Assembly: GCF_023973145.1 (NCBI RefSeq)
Contig: NZ_CP099546.1
Coordinates: 1,922,001 to 1,986,000 of the forward strand
DNA length: 64,000 bases
Direction of reading: 5' to 3'
Source of the DNA: Natronosalvus vescus
Lineage (GTDB): Archaea > Halobacteriota > Halobacteria > Halobacteriales > Natrialbaceae
The notes beneath the pieces were generated by a model, which made no database searches, was not told the origin of the DNA, and saw only the letters and a program-made list of their open reading frames with translations. Both the position numbers and the translations under genes were made by a program. Shown one piece after another: positions 1-8,689 of the stretch; positions within the stretch are counted from its first letter, which is position 1; every line of letters starts with the position of its first letter.

Positions 1-91
1 AAGTTCGAGTGAGTTTCTGTGGCCGTGGCTCCAGTGGGGCGGTTTTTCGTGGGAGCCGCTCACGCCGAAGCATTTCACTCGAGCCCCGCAC

Positions 92-544
92 TCACGACGA
101 CGCCTCGAGTGAACCAGCCTCTCGAGCGCTCAAGTCGTCTCCGACGGCTCGCATCCCCCTGTAGCCGCCGACGGTGACGAGCGCGCTCGCGAGGAACGCG
201 ACGAAGATGCCGGGTTCGGGGGAGACGGTGACGTAGTGTGCGGGGTACCCGGCGGCGAAGACGTTCTCGAGGGAGGTGTAGAGCACCCCGAGCGAGAGCA
301 CGGTCAGTGCGCCCACTGCGGTGGTCACTTTCGTCTCGAAGGCTGTCCACTCGCGCATGTAGACGACCCAGAGACTGATCGCGCCGGCGAGCGGGGCGAG
401 ATACCCCATGCCGGAGAACCCGTTCGACGTCGTGGTCGTGCCGAGGACGTCGATGCTCGCCCAGGGCAGGAAGGCACTCGCAATGAGGAGGGCACCACCA
501 ACGACAGCCAGCCGTTCGTTTCCGTCGGAGGGAATGTCGATCAT
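92..544 (-). CDS. Four-helix membrane protein of unknown function
   Basis: A 150-residue protein with about four hydrophobic segments (roughly residues 10-30, 40-60, 70-90 and 105-130) and an acidic, serine-rich C-terminal tail. I recognise no family. The ATG at 544 is preferred over an upstream in-frame start because a TATA-like box (569-576, minus strand) lies about 28 bases upstream, as expected for a leaderless haloarchaeal transcript, and because the upstream extension is basic and unlike a haloarchaeal protein. The gene is divergent from the Orc1/Cdc6 gene at 692. It is probably an integral membrane protein; no function is inferred. Confidence 0.75.
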   Translation of the reverse strand: MIDIPSDGNERLAVVGGALLIASAFLPWASIDVLGTTTTSNGFSGMGYLAPLAGAISLWVVYMREWTAFETKVTTAVGALTVLSLGVLYTSLENVFAAGYPAHYVTVSPEPGIFVAFLASALVTVGGYRGMRAVGDDLSAREAGSLEASS

Positions 545-568
545 CACGCCGTTCTGGCCCCGTTTTCC

Positions 569-576
569 TATATAAA
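569..576 (-). promoter_or_regulatory. TATA box for the membrane protein gene
   Basis: The minus strand reads TTTATATA, centred about 28 bases before the ATG at 544. This fits an archaeal TATA box driving a leaderless transcript. Confidence 0.55.
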
Positions 577-691
577 CTCGGGGACGATCCGAGGCCGTCG
601 TTCCGGGACGCCTCGAGTGCTCGCGCTTCGATCCGAACCCGCCGAAACCGACCGCAAACAACTAAGTAGCTTCGAGAGCGTGGTGAAAGTG

Positions 692-1822
692 ATGACTGGC
701 GACCCCGAGGAGGGGATGTTGTCGTGGGACGAGTCGGTGTTCCGCAACGAACACGTCTTCGAGATCGACTACGTCCCCGAGACGTTCCGCCACCGCGATT
801 CGCAGATGCAGAGTCTCACCTACGCGCTGCGACCGGCGGTTCGGGGGTCGCGTCCGCTGAACGTGATGGTACGTGGTCCACCGGGCACCGGGAAGACGAC
901 CGCCATCCAGAAACTGTTCGACGAGGTCGGTGCCCAGACCCGCGACGTCCAGACGATCCGGGTCAACTGCCAGGTCAACTCGACGCGGTACTCCGTGTTC
1001 TCGCGGCTGTTCGAGGGCTGTTTCGACTACGAACCGCCCTCTTCGGGCATCTCTTTCAAGAAGCTCTTCGGCCAGATCGCCGAGAAACTCGTCGAGGACG
1101 ACCGGGTGCTCATCGTCGCGCTCGACGACGTCAACTACCTGTTTTACGAGAACGAAGCGTCGGACACGCTGTACTCGCTGTTGCGCGCCCACGAGGAACA
1201 TCCCGGCGCGAAAATCGGCGTCGTCGTCGTCTCCTCGGATCCGGCGCTCGAGCCGATCGACGAACTCGACACGCGCGTCCAGAGCGTGTTCCGCCCCGAG
1301 GACGTCTACTTCCCGATGTACGACCAGCCCGAAATCGCCGACATTCTGCACGAGCGCGTCACGCGCGGCTTCCACGACGAGGTGGTCGCCACCGACGTTC
1401 TGGATCGCGTCGCCGCACTGACCGCCGAAAGCGGCGATCTCCGGGTCGGAATCGACCTCCTTCGGCGGGCAGGGCTCAACGCCGAAATGCGCGCCAGCCG
1501 CACCGTCGAACTCGAGGATGTCGAGACGGCTTACGAGAAATCGAAGTACATCAACCTCTCGCGCAGCCTCAACAACCTGGCCGAAAACGAGCGCAACTTG
1601 CTCGCGGTACTCGTCGAACACGACGGTGCCCAGGCGGGGGACGTCTACGACCTGTTTCACGACGAGACGGGACTCGGCTACACCAGGTATTCAGAAATCG
1701 TCAACAAACTCGATCAGTTAGGGCTGATCGACGCCGAGTACGCCGAGATCGACGGTCGCGGCCGGTCTCGAGCGCTCTCGCTGGCGTACGAACCCGAGGC
1801 GATTCGGGATCGGCTCGAGTGA
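692..1822 (+). CDS. Orc1/Cdc6 family replication initiator ATPase
   Basis: A 376-residue AAA+ protein that would bind origin DNA and load the MCM helicase. A Walker A motif GPPGTGKTT is at residues 62-70, a Walker B stretch ending ALDDVNYL near 140-150, a sensor-1 region (VVVSSDP) near 170, and a sensor-2-like segment (GDLRVGIDLLRRAG) near 250. The last roughly 80 residues look like the winged-helix DNA-binding domain. The ATG at 692 is chosen because the open frame upstream is basic and overlaps the divergent gene. Haloarchaea carry many orc paralogs, and most are not beside an active origin. I see no clear origin-recognition repeats in 545-691 or 1823-1862, so an origin here is not supported. 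Confidence 0.9.
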   Translation: MTGDPEEGMLSWDESVFRNEHVFEIDYVPETFRHRDSQMQSLTYALRPAVRGSRPLNVMVRGPPGTGKTTAIQKLFDEVGAQTRDVQTIRVNCQVNSTRYSVFSRLFEGCFDYEPPSSGISFKKLFGQIAEKLVEDDRVLIVALDDVNYLFYENEASDTLYSLLRAHEEHPGAKIGVVVVSSDPALEPIDELDTRVQSVFRPEDVYFPMYDQPEIADILHERVTRGFHDEVVATDVLDRVAALTAESGDLRVGIDLLRRAGLNAEMRASRTVELEDVETAYEKSKYINLSRSLNNLAENERNLLAVLVEHDGAQAGDVYDLFHDETGLGYTRYSEIVNKLDQLGLIDAEYAEIDGRGRSRALSLAYEPEAIRDRLE

Positions 1823-1862
1823 TCGCCGACCGTTTTGGTGCCCGCCGAATGTGGTGTGACTT

Positions 1863-2204
1863 TTACTCCAGCGGCTCGGTCACTTTGGCGGGATGATTCG
1901 GCCGCGAGAGCTGGATACGTCCATCGCCGATGACGGTGATCCGGTACCCCTCGTAGACGAACTCGAACGTCTGGCCGGGGCTGCGTTCGGCGGTGCCGGA
2001 GCGGTGACTGAACAGCGTATTGAGGGCGTCCGGATCGACGACCTCGTAGATCGGTGCCAGTTCGATCGGTGACTGGCCGTCGACGCGGGCGACGAGGTCG
2101 ACGATCGCCTCGATGGGGCCTGTTGCGAGGTCGAACGACTCCGTGTAGGTTCGTTTTGTCGCGCTACGAAGGGAGGGCGGTGTCGAGTCGTCGGCGGAAT
2201 CCAT
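1863..2204 (-). CDS. HalOD1 output domain protein
   Basis: A 113-residue single-domain protein. The pattern of an SxxIVDLVARVDG-like helix, then LAPIYEVVDPDALNTLF, then a C-terminal FVYEGYRITVIGDGRIQL strand pair matches the HalOD1 domain, a haloarchaeal module found alone or at the end of signalling proteins. Its biochemical role is unknown. It ends 41 bases after the convergent Orc1/Cdc6 stop. A second stand-alone HalOD1 protein lies at 26539-26850, with the same PIYxxVDPxAL core. Start ATG at 2204. Confidence 0.85.
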   Translation of the reverse strand: MDSADDSTPPSLRSATKRTYTESFDLATGPIEAIVDLVARVDGQSPIELAPIYEVVDPDALNTLFSHRSGTAERSPGQTFEFVYEGYRITVIGDGRIQLSRPNHPAKVTEPLE

Positions 2205-2531
2205 ACTCGTAGCTCACCGGTCGTCCCTGTAGATGCAATGCTGGCCATATCAACCCATTAAGTACTCGTTACTGATGGGTCACTCCGGTTGGGGTGTGCC
2301 GTTCCCGATCCAACCGGCCGATTCGAAACGCTGTTACCGGGTGTGATTTCGGGACAGTAGGCAACGCATTCGGTATCCGTGGCCGTCCTCGAGACGATCG
2401 GGGCTCACTCGAGTGATGGCCGATTGTCTTCTGTGTCCAACCGACATCCACAGAGAGCACCCGACGTGTCGGGTTCGGTTCGCCGAGCAGCGCACACAAC
2501 GCTCATGTCAGTCGACGGGCAAAGGTAACGT
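2205..2531. other. Gene-free stretch, no clear content
   Basis: These 327 bases separate the HalOD1 gene from a small membrane protein gene. I see no convincing ORF, RNA gene or repeat. A weak TATA-like TACTTAAT on the minus strand near 2260 could serve the HalOD1 gene with a leader of roughly 30 bases. Confidence 0.4.
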
Positions 2532-2705
2532 ATGACTGCGCCCCTGAAACTCGCCGGGTTCGTCCTGGTGGCCCTGATCGCCCTCTGGATCATCTTCCAG
2601 GTCGTCGTCGGCATCGTCACGACGGTCGTGAATCTCATCGTGAGCCTGGTCGTCCTGGCCGTCATCGTCGGCTTGCTCTATCTGGCAGTGACGGCGTTGA
2701 CCTGA
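2532..2705 (+). CDS. Small two-helix membrane protein (57 aa)
   Basis: Starts at ATG 2532 and encodes 57 residues. Two hydrophobic segments (about 8-28 and 30-52) are rich in Val, Leu and Ile and fill almost the whole protein. It is compact, uses haloarchaeal codons and ends with a clean stop 37 bases before the convergent mutase gene. No family is recognised. It may be a real small membrane protein, but with no promoter evidence the call is moderate. Confidence 0.5.
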   Translation: MTAPLKLAGFVLVALIALWIIFQVVVGIVTTVVNLIVSLVVLAVIVGLLYLAVTALT

Positions 2706-2742
2706 TCGTGACGGCATTGACCTGACCGTGACGGCCTCGGCG

Positions 2743-4059
2743 TTAGCCCTGAGCCGCCTCGAGTAACTCGATCGCCTCCGTACGCAACGCGTCGGCTCGC
2801 TCGGCCGAGCGGGCTTCCGCCGTGACGCGGATGAGCGGCTGGGTTCCGCTCGCCCGGAGCAGGAACCAGCCGTCGCCGCGGTCGACCCGGACGCCGTCGA
2901 GCGCGTCGACCTCGTCGAAGCGGTCGGCCACGAGGTCGCTGACGGCGGCCATCACGGCCCCTTTTTCGTCGACTTCGAGTGAGTCACGCCGGATCGGATA
3001 CGTGTCGACGCTCCCCACGAGTTCGGAGAGTGGGCCGCGCTCGGCGACGAGAGAGACGAGTTTCACGGCCGCGAGCGGGCCGTCGGGACAGAGCGTTTCC
3101 TCGGGCCAGATCCAGGCGCCGCTGGGTTCGCCACCGAAGACGACGTCGTCGTCGGTTGCCCGTTCGGCCACGTAGACGTCTCCGACGGGCGTTTTCGTGA
3201 GCGATGCGCCGACGGCAGCCAGTGCGTCGTCGACGGTCAGACTCGTGTCGACCGGCGCTGCAACGCGGTCGCCCTCGCTGGCTGCTTCCCTGGCGAATAG
3301 TGCCAGGAGGACGTCTTTCGGGACGAACGCCCCGGTTTCGTCGACGGCTACCATCCGGTCGGCGTCGCCGTCGTGAGCGATGCCGAGGTCGACGTCGGTG
3401 TGAGCCACCGTCGCCATGAGCGTCTGGAGGGTGTCCTCGTTCGGTTCGCTCGGGCGGCCTGGAAAGGCACCGTCGGGCTGGCCGTTGAGCGTTCGCACTC
3501 GACACCCTAACTCGTCCAGCACGTCTGCAGTGACTCGGCCTGCACCGTTTCCGAGGTCGACGACGACTGAGGGCGTCGTCTCGAGGTCGACCGTCTCCCG
3601 GATCGCTTCGGCGTGGCGGTCGGCGGCGTCGGGGTTCGTGCGTCGGCTGCCGTGGCCGTCCCAGCCTGTGAGGTCGTACTCGCCATGCTCGACGCGGTCG
3701 GCGATAGCATCGCGCTGTTCGGGTCCGAAGGCCTTCCCGGAGGGGTTCCAGAGCTTGATCCCGTTGTCGGTCGCCGGGTTGTGCGAGGCCGTGATGACGA
3801 CGCCGGCGTCGGCCTCGAGCCAGTCGACGGCGCGGGCGACGGTCGGGGTGGCGGCGACGCCGACGTCGACGACGTCCGCACCACACTCGCGGAGACCGGC
3901 GACGAGGGCGTCTCCGAGCACCTCACCGCTCTCTCTGACGTCGCGGCCGACGACGACCCGGTCGTAGCCCTCCGTGGCGACGGCCCGGCCGACCGAGAGG
4001 GCGAGATCAGCAGTGACGACGTCGCCAACAGCACCGCGGATACCGCTCGTTCCAAACAT
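2743..4059 (-). CDS. glmM: Phosphoglucosamine/phosphomannomutase family protein
   Basis: A 438-residue alpha-D-phosphohexomutase that would interconvert a hexose 6-phosphate and 1-phosphate through a phosphoserine. The active-site loop TASHNP is at 90-95 (Ser92 is the phosphorylated residue), the metal loop DGDADR at 230-235, the sugar-recognition loop GGEPSG at 309-314 and the phosphate-binding loop RASGTQP at 402-408. All four are intact and length is typical. The ATG at 4059 gives the usual family N-terminus MFGTSGIRG. Glucosamine versus mannose or glucose specificity cannot be read from these loops, so glmM is the best family name only. In a cell with N-glycosylated surface proteins it could supply UDP-GlcNAc-type donors. 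Confidence 0.88.
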   Translation of the reverse strand: MFGTSGIRGAVGDVVTADLALSVGRAVATEGYDRVVVGRDVRESGEVLGDALVAGLRECGADVVDVGVAATPTVARAVDWLEADAGVVITASHNPATDNGIKLWNPSGKAFGPEQRDAIADRVEHGEYDLTGWDGHGSRRTNPDAADRHAEAIRETVDLETTPSVVVDLGNGAGRVTADVLDELGCRVRTLNGQPDGAFPGRPSEPNEDTLQTLMATVAHTDVDLGIAHDGDADRMVAVDETGAFVPKDVLLALFAREAASEGDRVAAPVDTSLTVDDALAAVGASLTKTPVGDVYVAERATDDDVVFGGEPSGAWIWPEETLCPDGPLAAVKLVSLVAERGPLSELVGSVDTYPIRRDSLEVDEKGAVMAAVSDLVADRFDEVDALDGVRVDRGDGWFLLRASGTQPLIRVTAEARSAERADALRTEAIELLEAAQG

Positions 4060-4156
4060 AGCGGTCACTGGCACGTACGTCGATGTTATACTGTCGGTCG
4101 TTGGTCGTGGCCTCACTCGTTGGCGTCCCCGGGCGCGGATCTGATGACCTGCGAGC

Positions 4157-5287
4157 CTACGGCGGCGTCTCCCACTCGAGACACCGAAGCTGTCCGTCCT
4201 CCGTCCCGACGAACAGCCGTCCGGTTTCGGCGGGTGCGTGGGTCGCCCCACTGCCGGAGGTTGCCGCACGGGAACCGCCGTCGAAAACGGGCGCTGGCGT
4301 TCCCGCCACGCCCGACTCGAGTGGCAAGTGCCACCGAAAGTCCGGGTCGGTGGCGTCGACGCCGTAGAGCCCACCCGTCCCGTCGCCGACGATGACGACG
4401 TCTCCGGCGACGACCGGATCGGTCGTCGGGGTACCGTCGAGCGGGAGCCCCGCCTTCGAGAACAGAAGGCCCCGGAGCTTCCGGTTGCCGAACGTCGTAT
4501 CGGTGACGTGGAGGGTGTCGTCGTCGGCGGCGACGAACAGCGTGTCGTCGCCCTCGAGCACCGTGGGTGCGGAGGTGAAGCCACCACGAATTTCGTAGGT
4601 GAACCACGTCCGGCCGTCTTCGATACCGAGGGCGAGCAGCGTCCCGTCTGAGTCGGCGACATACGCGCGGTCGTCCGCGAGCGTCGGCCCACCGACGACC
4701 GTGCCGTCGGTCGGTACGCTCCAGACCGTCTCGCCCGAGCCGAGCTCGAGGGCCTGTACCTGCTCGTTCTGGGTCGCGACGTACACCTGTTCGTCGTCGA
4801 CGGCAGGCGCACCCACAGGAGTTCCCTCGAGCGTCGCCGTCCAGATCGCCTCGCCGGTTTCCGCTCGAAGGGCCAGCAGGCCGTCGGAGTTCCCGACGAG
4901 GAGCAACCCGCCGTCGAGCGTCGGCGGCGTCGTGTACAGCCCCTCGACCGGTCGCTCCCATTCGAGGGTACCCGTGGGGGCGTCGATGGCGACGAGGGTG
5001 TCGGCCAGACAGCACACGACCCGGTGGCCGCCGACGGCCGGGGCGAGCGTCGTCGAAGCGGTCGTCTCGTACACCCAGCGACGCCGCCCCTGGTAATCGA
5101 CGGCGTAGAGGTGGCCGTCGGCCGTCCCGACGTAGACCGTGTCGTGGTCGACGACTGGGGGGCAGCGAACCGGGCCGCGGAGATCGGTCGTCCAGGCGTC
5201 GGCCGGCCTCGCCTCTGGCCCCGTGAGATCGCGACCAATTCGTCCCGTGTTGTGCTCGTCACCCCGAAACTGGTTCCACTCGCTCAC
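4157..5287 (-). CDS. PQQ-type beta-propeller repeat protein
   Basis: About 376 residues made of propeller blades with the recurring pattern YVGTADGHLYAVD...RRWVYET, LLLVGNSDGLLALRAETGEAIW and YVATQNEQVQALELGSGETVW. These are PQQ-like (BamB/Pyrrolo-quinoline) repeats; cofactor binding is not shown. The start is uncertain. GTG 5287 gives the N-terminus VSEWNQFRGDEHNTG, with a TATA-like CTTATG about 26 bases upstream and a GGATGG purine stretch close by. ATG 5314 would add nine residues. I see no hydrophobic signal peptide in either version, so it may be cytoplasmic. It lies 97 bases downstream of the HNH promoter region and is divergent from it; it does not look coupled to the mutase gene downstream. 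Confidence 0.8.
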   Translation of the reverse strand: MSEWNQFRGDEHNTGRIGRDLTGPEARPADAWTTDLRGPVRCPPVVDHDTVYVGTADGHLYAVDYQGRRRWVYETTASTTLAPAVGGHRVVCCLADTLVAIDAPTGTLEWERPVEGLYTTPPTLDGGLLLVGNSDGLLALRAETGEAIWTATLEGTPVGAPAVDDEQVYVATQNEQVQALELGSGETVWSVPTDGTVVGGPTLADDRAYVADSDGTLLALGIEDGRTWFTYEIRGGFTSAPTVLEGDDTLFVAADDDTLHVTDTTFGNRKLRGLLFSKAGLPLDGTPTTDPVVAGDVVIVGDGTGGLYGVDATDPDFRWHLPLESGVAGTPAPVFDGGSRAATSGSGATHAPAETGRLFVGTEDGQLRCLEWETPP

Positions 5288-5435
5288 TGGCCATCCTTTC
5301 GGGTGACTGGGCATAAGACCGGCGAACTCGAGTGTGTCCACAGCCCCAACCGGGGCGCAGTACCTGGAGCGGAGCGCTTTTGCCTCGCCGGTGTGAGTTC
5401 GACTCGTGGAACCAGGATCAGGGCCGGGAACGCGA

Positions 5436-6263
5436 ATGTGGGAGGCCGATCGCGCGGCGGTGTTCGACCGCGACACCAGGACGTGTCGACACTGCGAACG
5501 GACGCCGAGTACGTCAGGCACGTCGGGCCTTCGGGTGGCGGCCGTCGGCGACGTTCCGCTGCAAGGAACGGTTCACGAGAGCGCACTCGTGACCCTCTGC
5601 GATGCCTGTTTCGAGATCCTTCACGGTACCGAACGGACGACGATCGACACGCGTGAGGCGCTCTTCGAGACGATTCGATCCGCTACCAACCGCCAGAGCG
5701 AGGCGATTTCGACCGTCGCCGTGTTCGCGTCGCTGGCGACGACGGTTCCAGCGGCGATCGAGGAGGACGACGACCCCGACTACGTCGCCCACCGCCAGGA
5801 CGCCCACCTCGTCCTCGCCGTCGTGGACGCGACTCTCGAGCAACTCGAGGCACTCGTCGGATCGGATGCGCTCGAGGCGCTCGATCCGGGCACCGAACCC
5901 GATTCCGATCTCGACTCGGCTCTCACAGCGTTCTGCGAAAGCGCGACGACGCTCCAGAACGAGCTACGAGAGGTGATCGACCTCGCGGAGGTCGTCGCCG
6001 TCGGTCTCGGACGCTGCCAGGGTTGTTTCGAACCGCTCGAGGTCGACCCGGATCCTGAGACTGGCGCGCAGTCAGCAGCTACTCGTCCGTGCTCGACCTG
6101 TGGCCTCGAGCCGCGCGATATCGGGGCGTGGCGGCGCGACGACGGTACCGTTCGCTTCAACGACCTTTTTGGAGCGATCAACGCCGCTTTACAGGGCAGT
6201 TCGGCGACGACGACGACGCTCACCGCCCGGACGCAAGTGGTTGCCGAACGGCTGCTCGAGTGA
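5436..6263 (+). CDS. HNH-like zinc-cluster protein
   Basis: 275 residues starting at the ATG of MWEADRAAVFDRD. Near the N-terminus a CxxC pair (CRHC, about residue 16-19) and a second pair LCDACFEILHG (about 57-67) resemble the zinc frame of HNH endonucleases that begin with an AVFxRDxxxCxxC pattern. The middle is acidic and helical. The C-terminal third holds another four-cysteine site (CQGC near 195 and CSTC near 218), probably a zinc ribbon. Whether the nuclease is active cannot be judged, since the catalytic His of the motif is not obvious. It is divergent from the propeller gene. Upstream start at 5406 (ten extra residues) is possible. Confidence 0.65.
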   Translation: MWEADRAAVFDRDTRTCRHCERTPSTSGTSGLRVAAVGDVPLQGTVHESALVTLCDACFEILHGTERTTIDTREALFETIRSATNRQSEAISTVAVFASLATTVPAAIEEDDDPDYVAHRQDAHLVLAVVDATLEQLEALVGSDALEALDPGTEPDSDLDSALTAFCESATTLQNELREVIDLAEVVAVGLGRCQGCFEPLEVDPDPETGAQSAATRPCSTCGLEPRDIGAWRRDDGTVRFNDLFGAINAALQGSSATTTTLTARTQVVAERLLE

Positions 6264-6338
6264 TCGGTCGAGCGCTCTCGGATCTGTTGGCTCGGTCAAA
6301 AGACGGTGACTGTGTGGTGTGTCGAACTGGCTCGAGGG

Positions 6339-6447
6339 TTCAGCGATGCAGCGATGCCGCATTTAAGCGGTTCAGCGGTGCCGCATTTCAGTGGGTCAGC
6401 GGATCAACGGATCAGCGGATCGGCAGATCAGTGGGTCAGCAGTTCAG
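6339..6447. repeat. Degenerate short tandem repeats around TCAGCGG
   Basis: About 110 bases built of imperfect 8 to 10 base units of the type GGTTCAGCGG or GGATCAGCGG. A longer unit, CGNTGCCGCATTT-AG, occurs at 6352-6367 and again at 6376-6391. TCAGTGGGTCAGC occurs near 6388 and 6428. The array runs up to and just into the stop of the CBS gene. Confidence 0.7.
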
Positions 6448-6863
6448 TACGGCGCTCGCTGCTCGCGAATCACGCCGACGAGTTCGCTCTGTTCGTCGGC
6501 GAGCAATTCGCTCAGGTCGTCGAGGGTGATGATCCCGGCCAGGTGGCCGCCGTCGTCGACGACCGGAAGCCGACGGACGTTGTGCTCGTTCATCCGTTCG
6601 GTCGCCTCGTAGAAGCCGGCATCGACGCCGATTGTGTGGACGCCGTCGGACATGATCGACTCCGCAGTGGCGTCGGGGCCGGCGTCCTCGAGGAGCGTCG
6701 CGAGGGCCAGATCCCGATCCGTCACGATCCCCACGGGTTCGTCGCCGTCGGCGATGACGACGCTGCCGACCATCTCGTCGTCCATCATCGTGGCGAGTTC
6801 GCGAATCTCCGTGCCTGGACTGGCGGTAACGACGTCACTGCGGGCGAGTGTCTCGAGCGTCAT
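6444..6863 (-). CDS. CBS domain pair protein
   Basis: 139 residues containing two CBS repeats: the first around residues 8-62 (GSVVIADGDEPVGIVTDRDL) and the second around 75-130 (VRRLPVVDDGGHLAGIITLDDL). Such stand-alone pairs (Bateman modules) bind adenosyl nucleotides and act as energy or ligand sensors in cis or trans; the ligand here is unknown. The ATG at 6863 gives MTLETLARSDVVT, the usual start; an upstream in-frame ATG adds nine basic residues. Its stop codon touches the degenerate repeat tract. Confidence 0.85.
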   Translation of the reverse strand: MTLETLARSDVVTASPGTEIRELATMMDDEMVGSVVIADGDEPVGIVTDRDLALATLLEDAGPDATAESIMSDGVHTIGVDAGFYEATERMNEHNVRRLPVVDDGGHLAGIITLDDLSELLADEQSELVGVIREQRAPY

Positions 6864-7061
6864 GCGGCGGTGTCTCCGACTGCCGGCCACGTAATGCTAT
6901 TGCCGGCATATGCTATTTACTCGTGGCTCGGGTATCACTAGTACCGATGGGGTGGGTTCACGTCGCTGGTGGCGGCGGTCGTGGCGTCGCGGATTCAGTA
7001 GTCGCATCACCCCCTCTCGAGGCGAACCGGGGGGCCTCATCTCGTCTCGAGTCGAACTGGG

Positions 7062-7070
7062 TATACTCAT
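7062..7070 (+). promoter_or_regulatory. TATA-like box for the flavoprotein gene
   Basis: TATACTCAT is centred about 30 bases before ATG 7096 and supports that start over the in-frame ATG at 7072. Confidence 0.45.
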
Positions 7071-7095
7071 AATGCTCCAGCACAGTCTGTGGGTC

Positions 7096-8328
7096 ATGAA
7101 CGAAGATTACGACGTGGTAATCGCCGGTGCCGGCCCCGCAGGTGGACAGTGTGCGCGGGATCTGGCGGCTCGAGGCTACGACGTCGTCGTCCTCGAAACG
7201 GAAGCCGAAGACGAGTTCCCGAAACAGAGCAACAAGTCCACGGCCGGAACGTTCCCCTCGATGATGGCGTCGTTCGGTATCCCCGACGACGTGGTGCAAC
7301 AGTTCACCGAGACCGTGGTACTCGAATCGCCGAACGCCTACTACATCCAGGAACAGCCCGGGGCGGTGCTCGATTTCGGAAAATTCAAACGATTTCTGGT
7401 GGAGGATTCCCGAGAAGCCGGCGCTGAGTATCGTTTCTCCTCGCGGGCAACGGCCCCGATAATCGAGGGTGGGGAACCCGTCGGCGTCACGTACAACGGC
7501 TCGGAGGAGATCTACGCCGATATCGTGATCGACGCGACCGGCCCGGCGGCCCCGATCGCGAAGAAACTCGACGTGAGCGACCTCAAACGCGAGAACCACG
7601 CGATCGGTATCGAGTACGAACTCGAGGGAATCGACATCGACCACCCCGGATTCGCCGACCTGAACGACGCGATGATGCTCCGGTTGGATCACGACATCGC
7701 GCCCGGTGGCTACTCCTGGATCTTCCACACCGGCGAGGACACCGCCAAGGTGGGCGTCTGTTACATCCAGAACGAGAGCCACAGCCAGTACGGTCGAGAC
7801 AACTTCAGCATCGACGACTACCTCCAGCACTGGATCGACACCGATCCCCGCTTCGAGAACGCCGAACGGATAGAGGGCCGCCAACACCGGGGTTCGGCGC
7901 ACATCCAGCTACCCGGTCAGATCCACACCGATCGCTTCATGGCCATTGGGGACACCGTCCCCACCGTTGACCCGCTCTGGGGCGAAGGCATTCACACGTG
8001 CATGAAATCCGGACGCGCTGCTGCCATCGCGGCCGACAGCTGTCTCAAACACGGCCAGATCGAACCGACAGCGGAGAACCTCGAGGTGTACGACACGCTC
8101 TGGCACCGCGACGTCGCGCCGAACGTCGACACCCGCCTGCTGATGACCCACCTGCTGTATCTGGCCTCGAACGATCGGTACGACAAACTCATGGCCGACT
8201 TGAACCGCCTCGACAACGACACGCTCGCCAATGCCAACAAGGGAAGCAAACGAGCGATCATGAAACTGCTCGGGGTTCGAGACCTCTCGCTCGTCGCGCA
8301 GGTGCTGCGAAAGCGACGCAACTGGTAG
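7096..8328 (+). CDS. Geranylgeranyl reductase family FAD-dependent oxidoreductase
   Basis: A 410-residue flavoprotein. The N-terminus DVVIAGAGPAGGQCARDLAARG is a dinucleotide-binding Rossmann fold with GxGxxG and ends in VVVLE. The later motif GDTVPTVDPLWGEGI (about residues 281-295) is the FAD-contacting GD region typical of geranylgeranyl reductases and related halogenase-like monooxygenases. Family members saturate the isoprenoid chains of archaeal lipids, but haloarchaea have several paralogs and some act on other substrates, so exact substrate is open. It stands alone, with a TATA-like box ahead, and its stop is separated by one base from the convergent DUF2892 gene. Confidence 0.83.
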   Translation: MNEDYDVVIAGAGPAGGQCARDLAARGYDVVVLETEAEDEFPKQSNKSTAGTFPSMMASFGIPDDVVQQFTETVVLESPNAYYIQEQPGAVLDFGKFKRFLVEDSREAGAEYRFSSRATAPIIEGGEPVGVTYNGSEEIYADIVIDATGPAAPIAKKLDVSDLKRENHAIGIEYELEGIDIDHPGFADLNDAMMLRLDHDIAPGGYSWIFHTGEDTAKVGVCYIQNESHSQYGRDNFSIDDYLQHWIDTDPRFENAERIEGRQHRGSAHIQLPGQIHTDRFMAIGDTVPTVDPLWGEGIHTCMKSGRAAAIAADSCLKHGQIEPTAENLEVYDTLWHRDVAPNVDTRLLMTHLLYLASNDRYDKLMADLNRLDNDTLANANKGSKRAIMKLLGVRDLSLVAQVLRKRRNW

Positions 8329-8329
8329 T

Positions 8330-8560
8330 TTACTGTCCCTTCTCGCAGGTATTGATCCCGAGCAGTCGATTGCCGAGACACCGTCGCGTCATCGCCGTCA
8401 CGAGGAGGATCGCCGCCAGGATCAGTGATACCCCCGCAACCAGCGTCTGTGTGTCGCCGGTCACTCCATCGGTCGTCACCGCGGCAACCGCAACTGCGAG
8501 GGCACCCAGGCCGAGCGTGATCCGGACGGTTCGATCGAAGCCCCCAACGTTCGGTTCCAT
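8330..8560 (-). CDS. DUF2892/YgaP-type small membrane protein
   Basis: 76 residues. The start MEPNVGGFDRTVRITLG followed by two hydrophobic helices (about 14-30 and 39-57) is the DUF2892 pattern. The C-terminus carries two cysteines (RCLGNRLLGINTC), as in the CPxxxLGxxTC ending of this family. Start ATG 8560 is chosen because upstream sequence is not family-like. The gene is convergent with the flavoprotein and one base separates their stop codons. Function unknown. Confidence 0.8.
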   Translation of the reverse strand: MEPNVGGFDRTVRITLGLGALAVAVAAVTTDGVTGDTQTLVAGVSLILAAILLVTAMTRRCLGNRLLGINTCEKGQ

Positions 8561-8689
8561 ACGCGATATGGCGACCTCGAGGCACTTGAGTCTGGGCGTG
8601 GCCGTTACTCGAACGGTCGCCACGGCCACGTTACTCGAGCGGCCGTAACGGGCGCCTCACTGACGGCGGATCGTTGGCGAGGAGAACAC

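Noticed and set aside
1-91. Hairpin GGCTCC/GGAGCC near 27-57
   Set aside because: Only 6 to 8 base pairs with a long loop; it is not distinct from chance in GC-rich DNA.
545-691. Replication origin beside Orc1/Cdc6
   Set aside because: I found no origin-recognition repeats or AT-rich unwinding element in 545-691 or after the gene. Many haloarchaeal orc genes have no nearby origin.
4157-5262. One long open frame running through both the propeller and mutase genes (to 2743)
   Set aside because: The reading frame is open by high G+C only. The mutase has its own family start at 4059 and the propeller is in another frame.
6306-6941. Repeat protein with HLSGSAVPHFSGSA units
   Set aside because: It arises from translating the degenerate DNA repeat and then runs opposite the CBS gene; no start signal.
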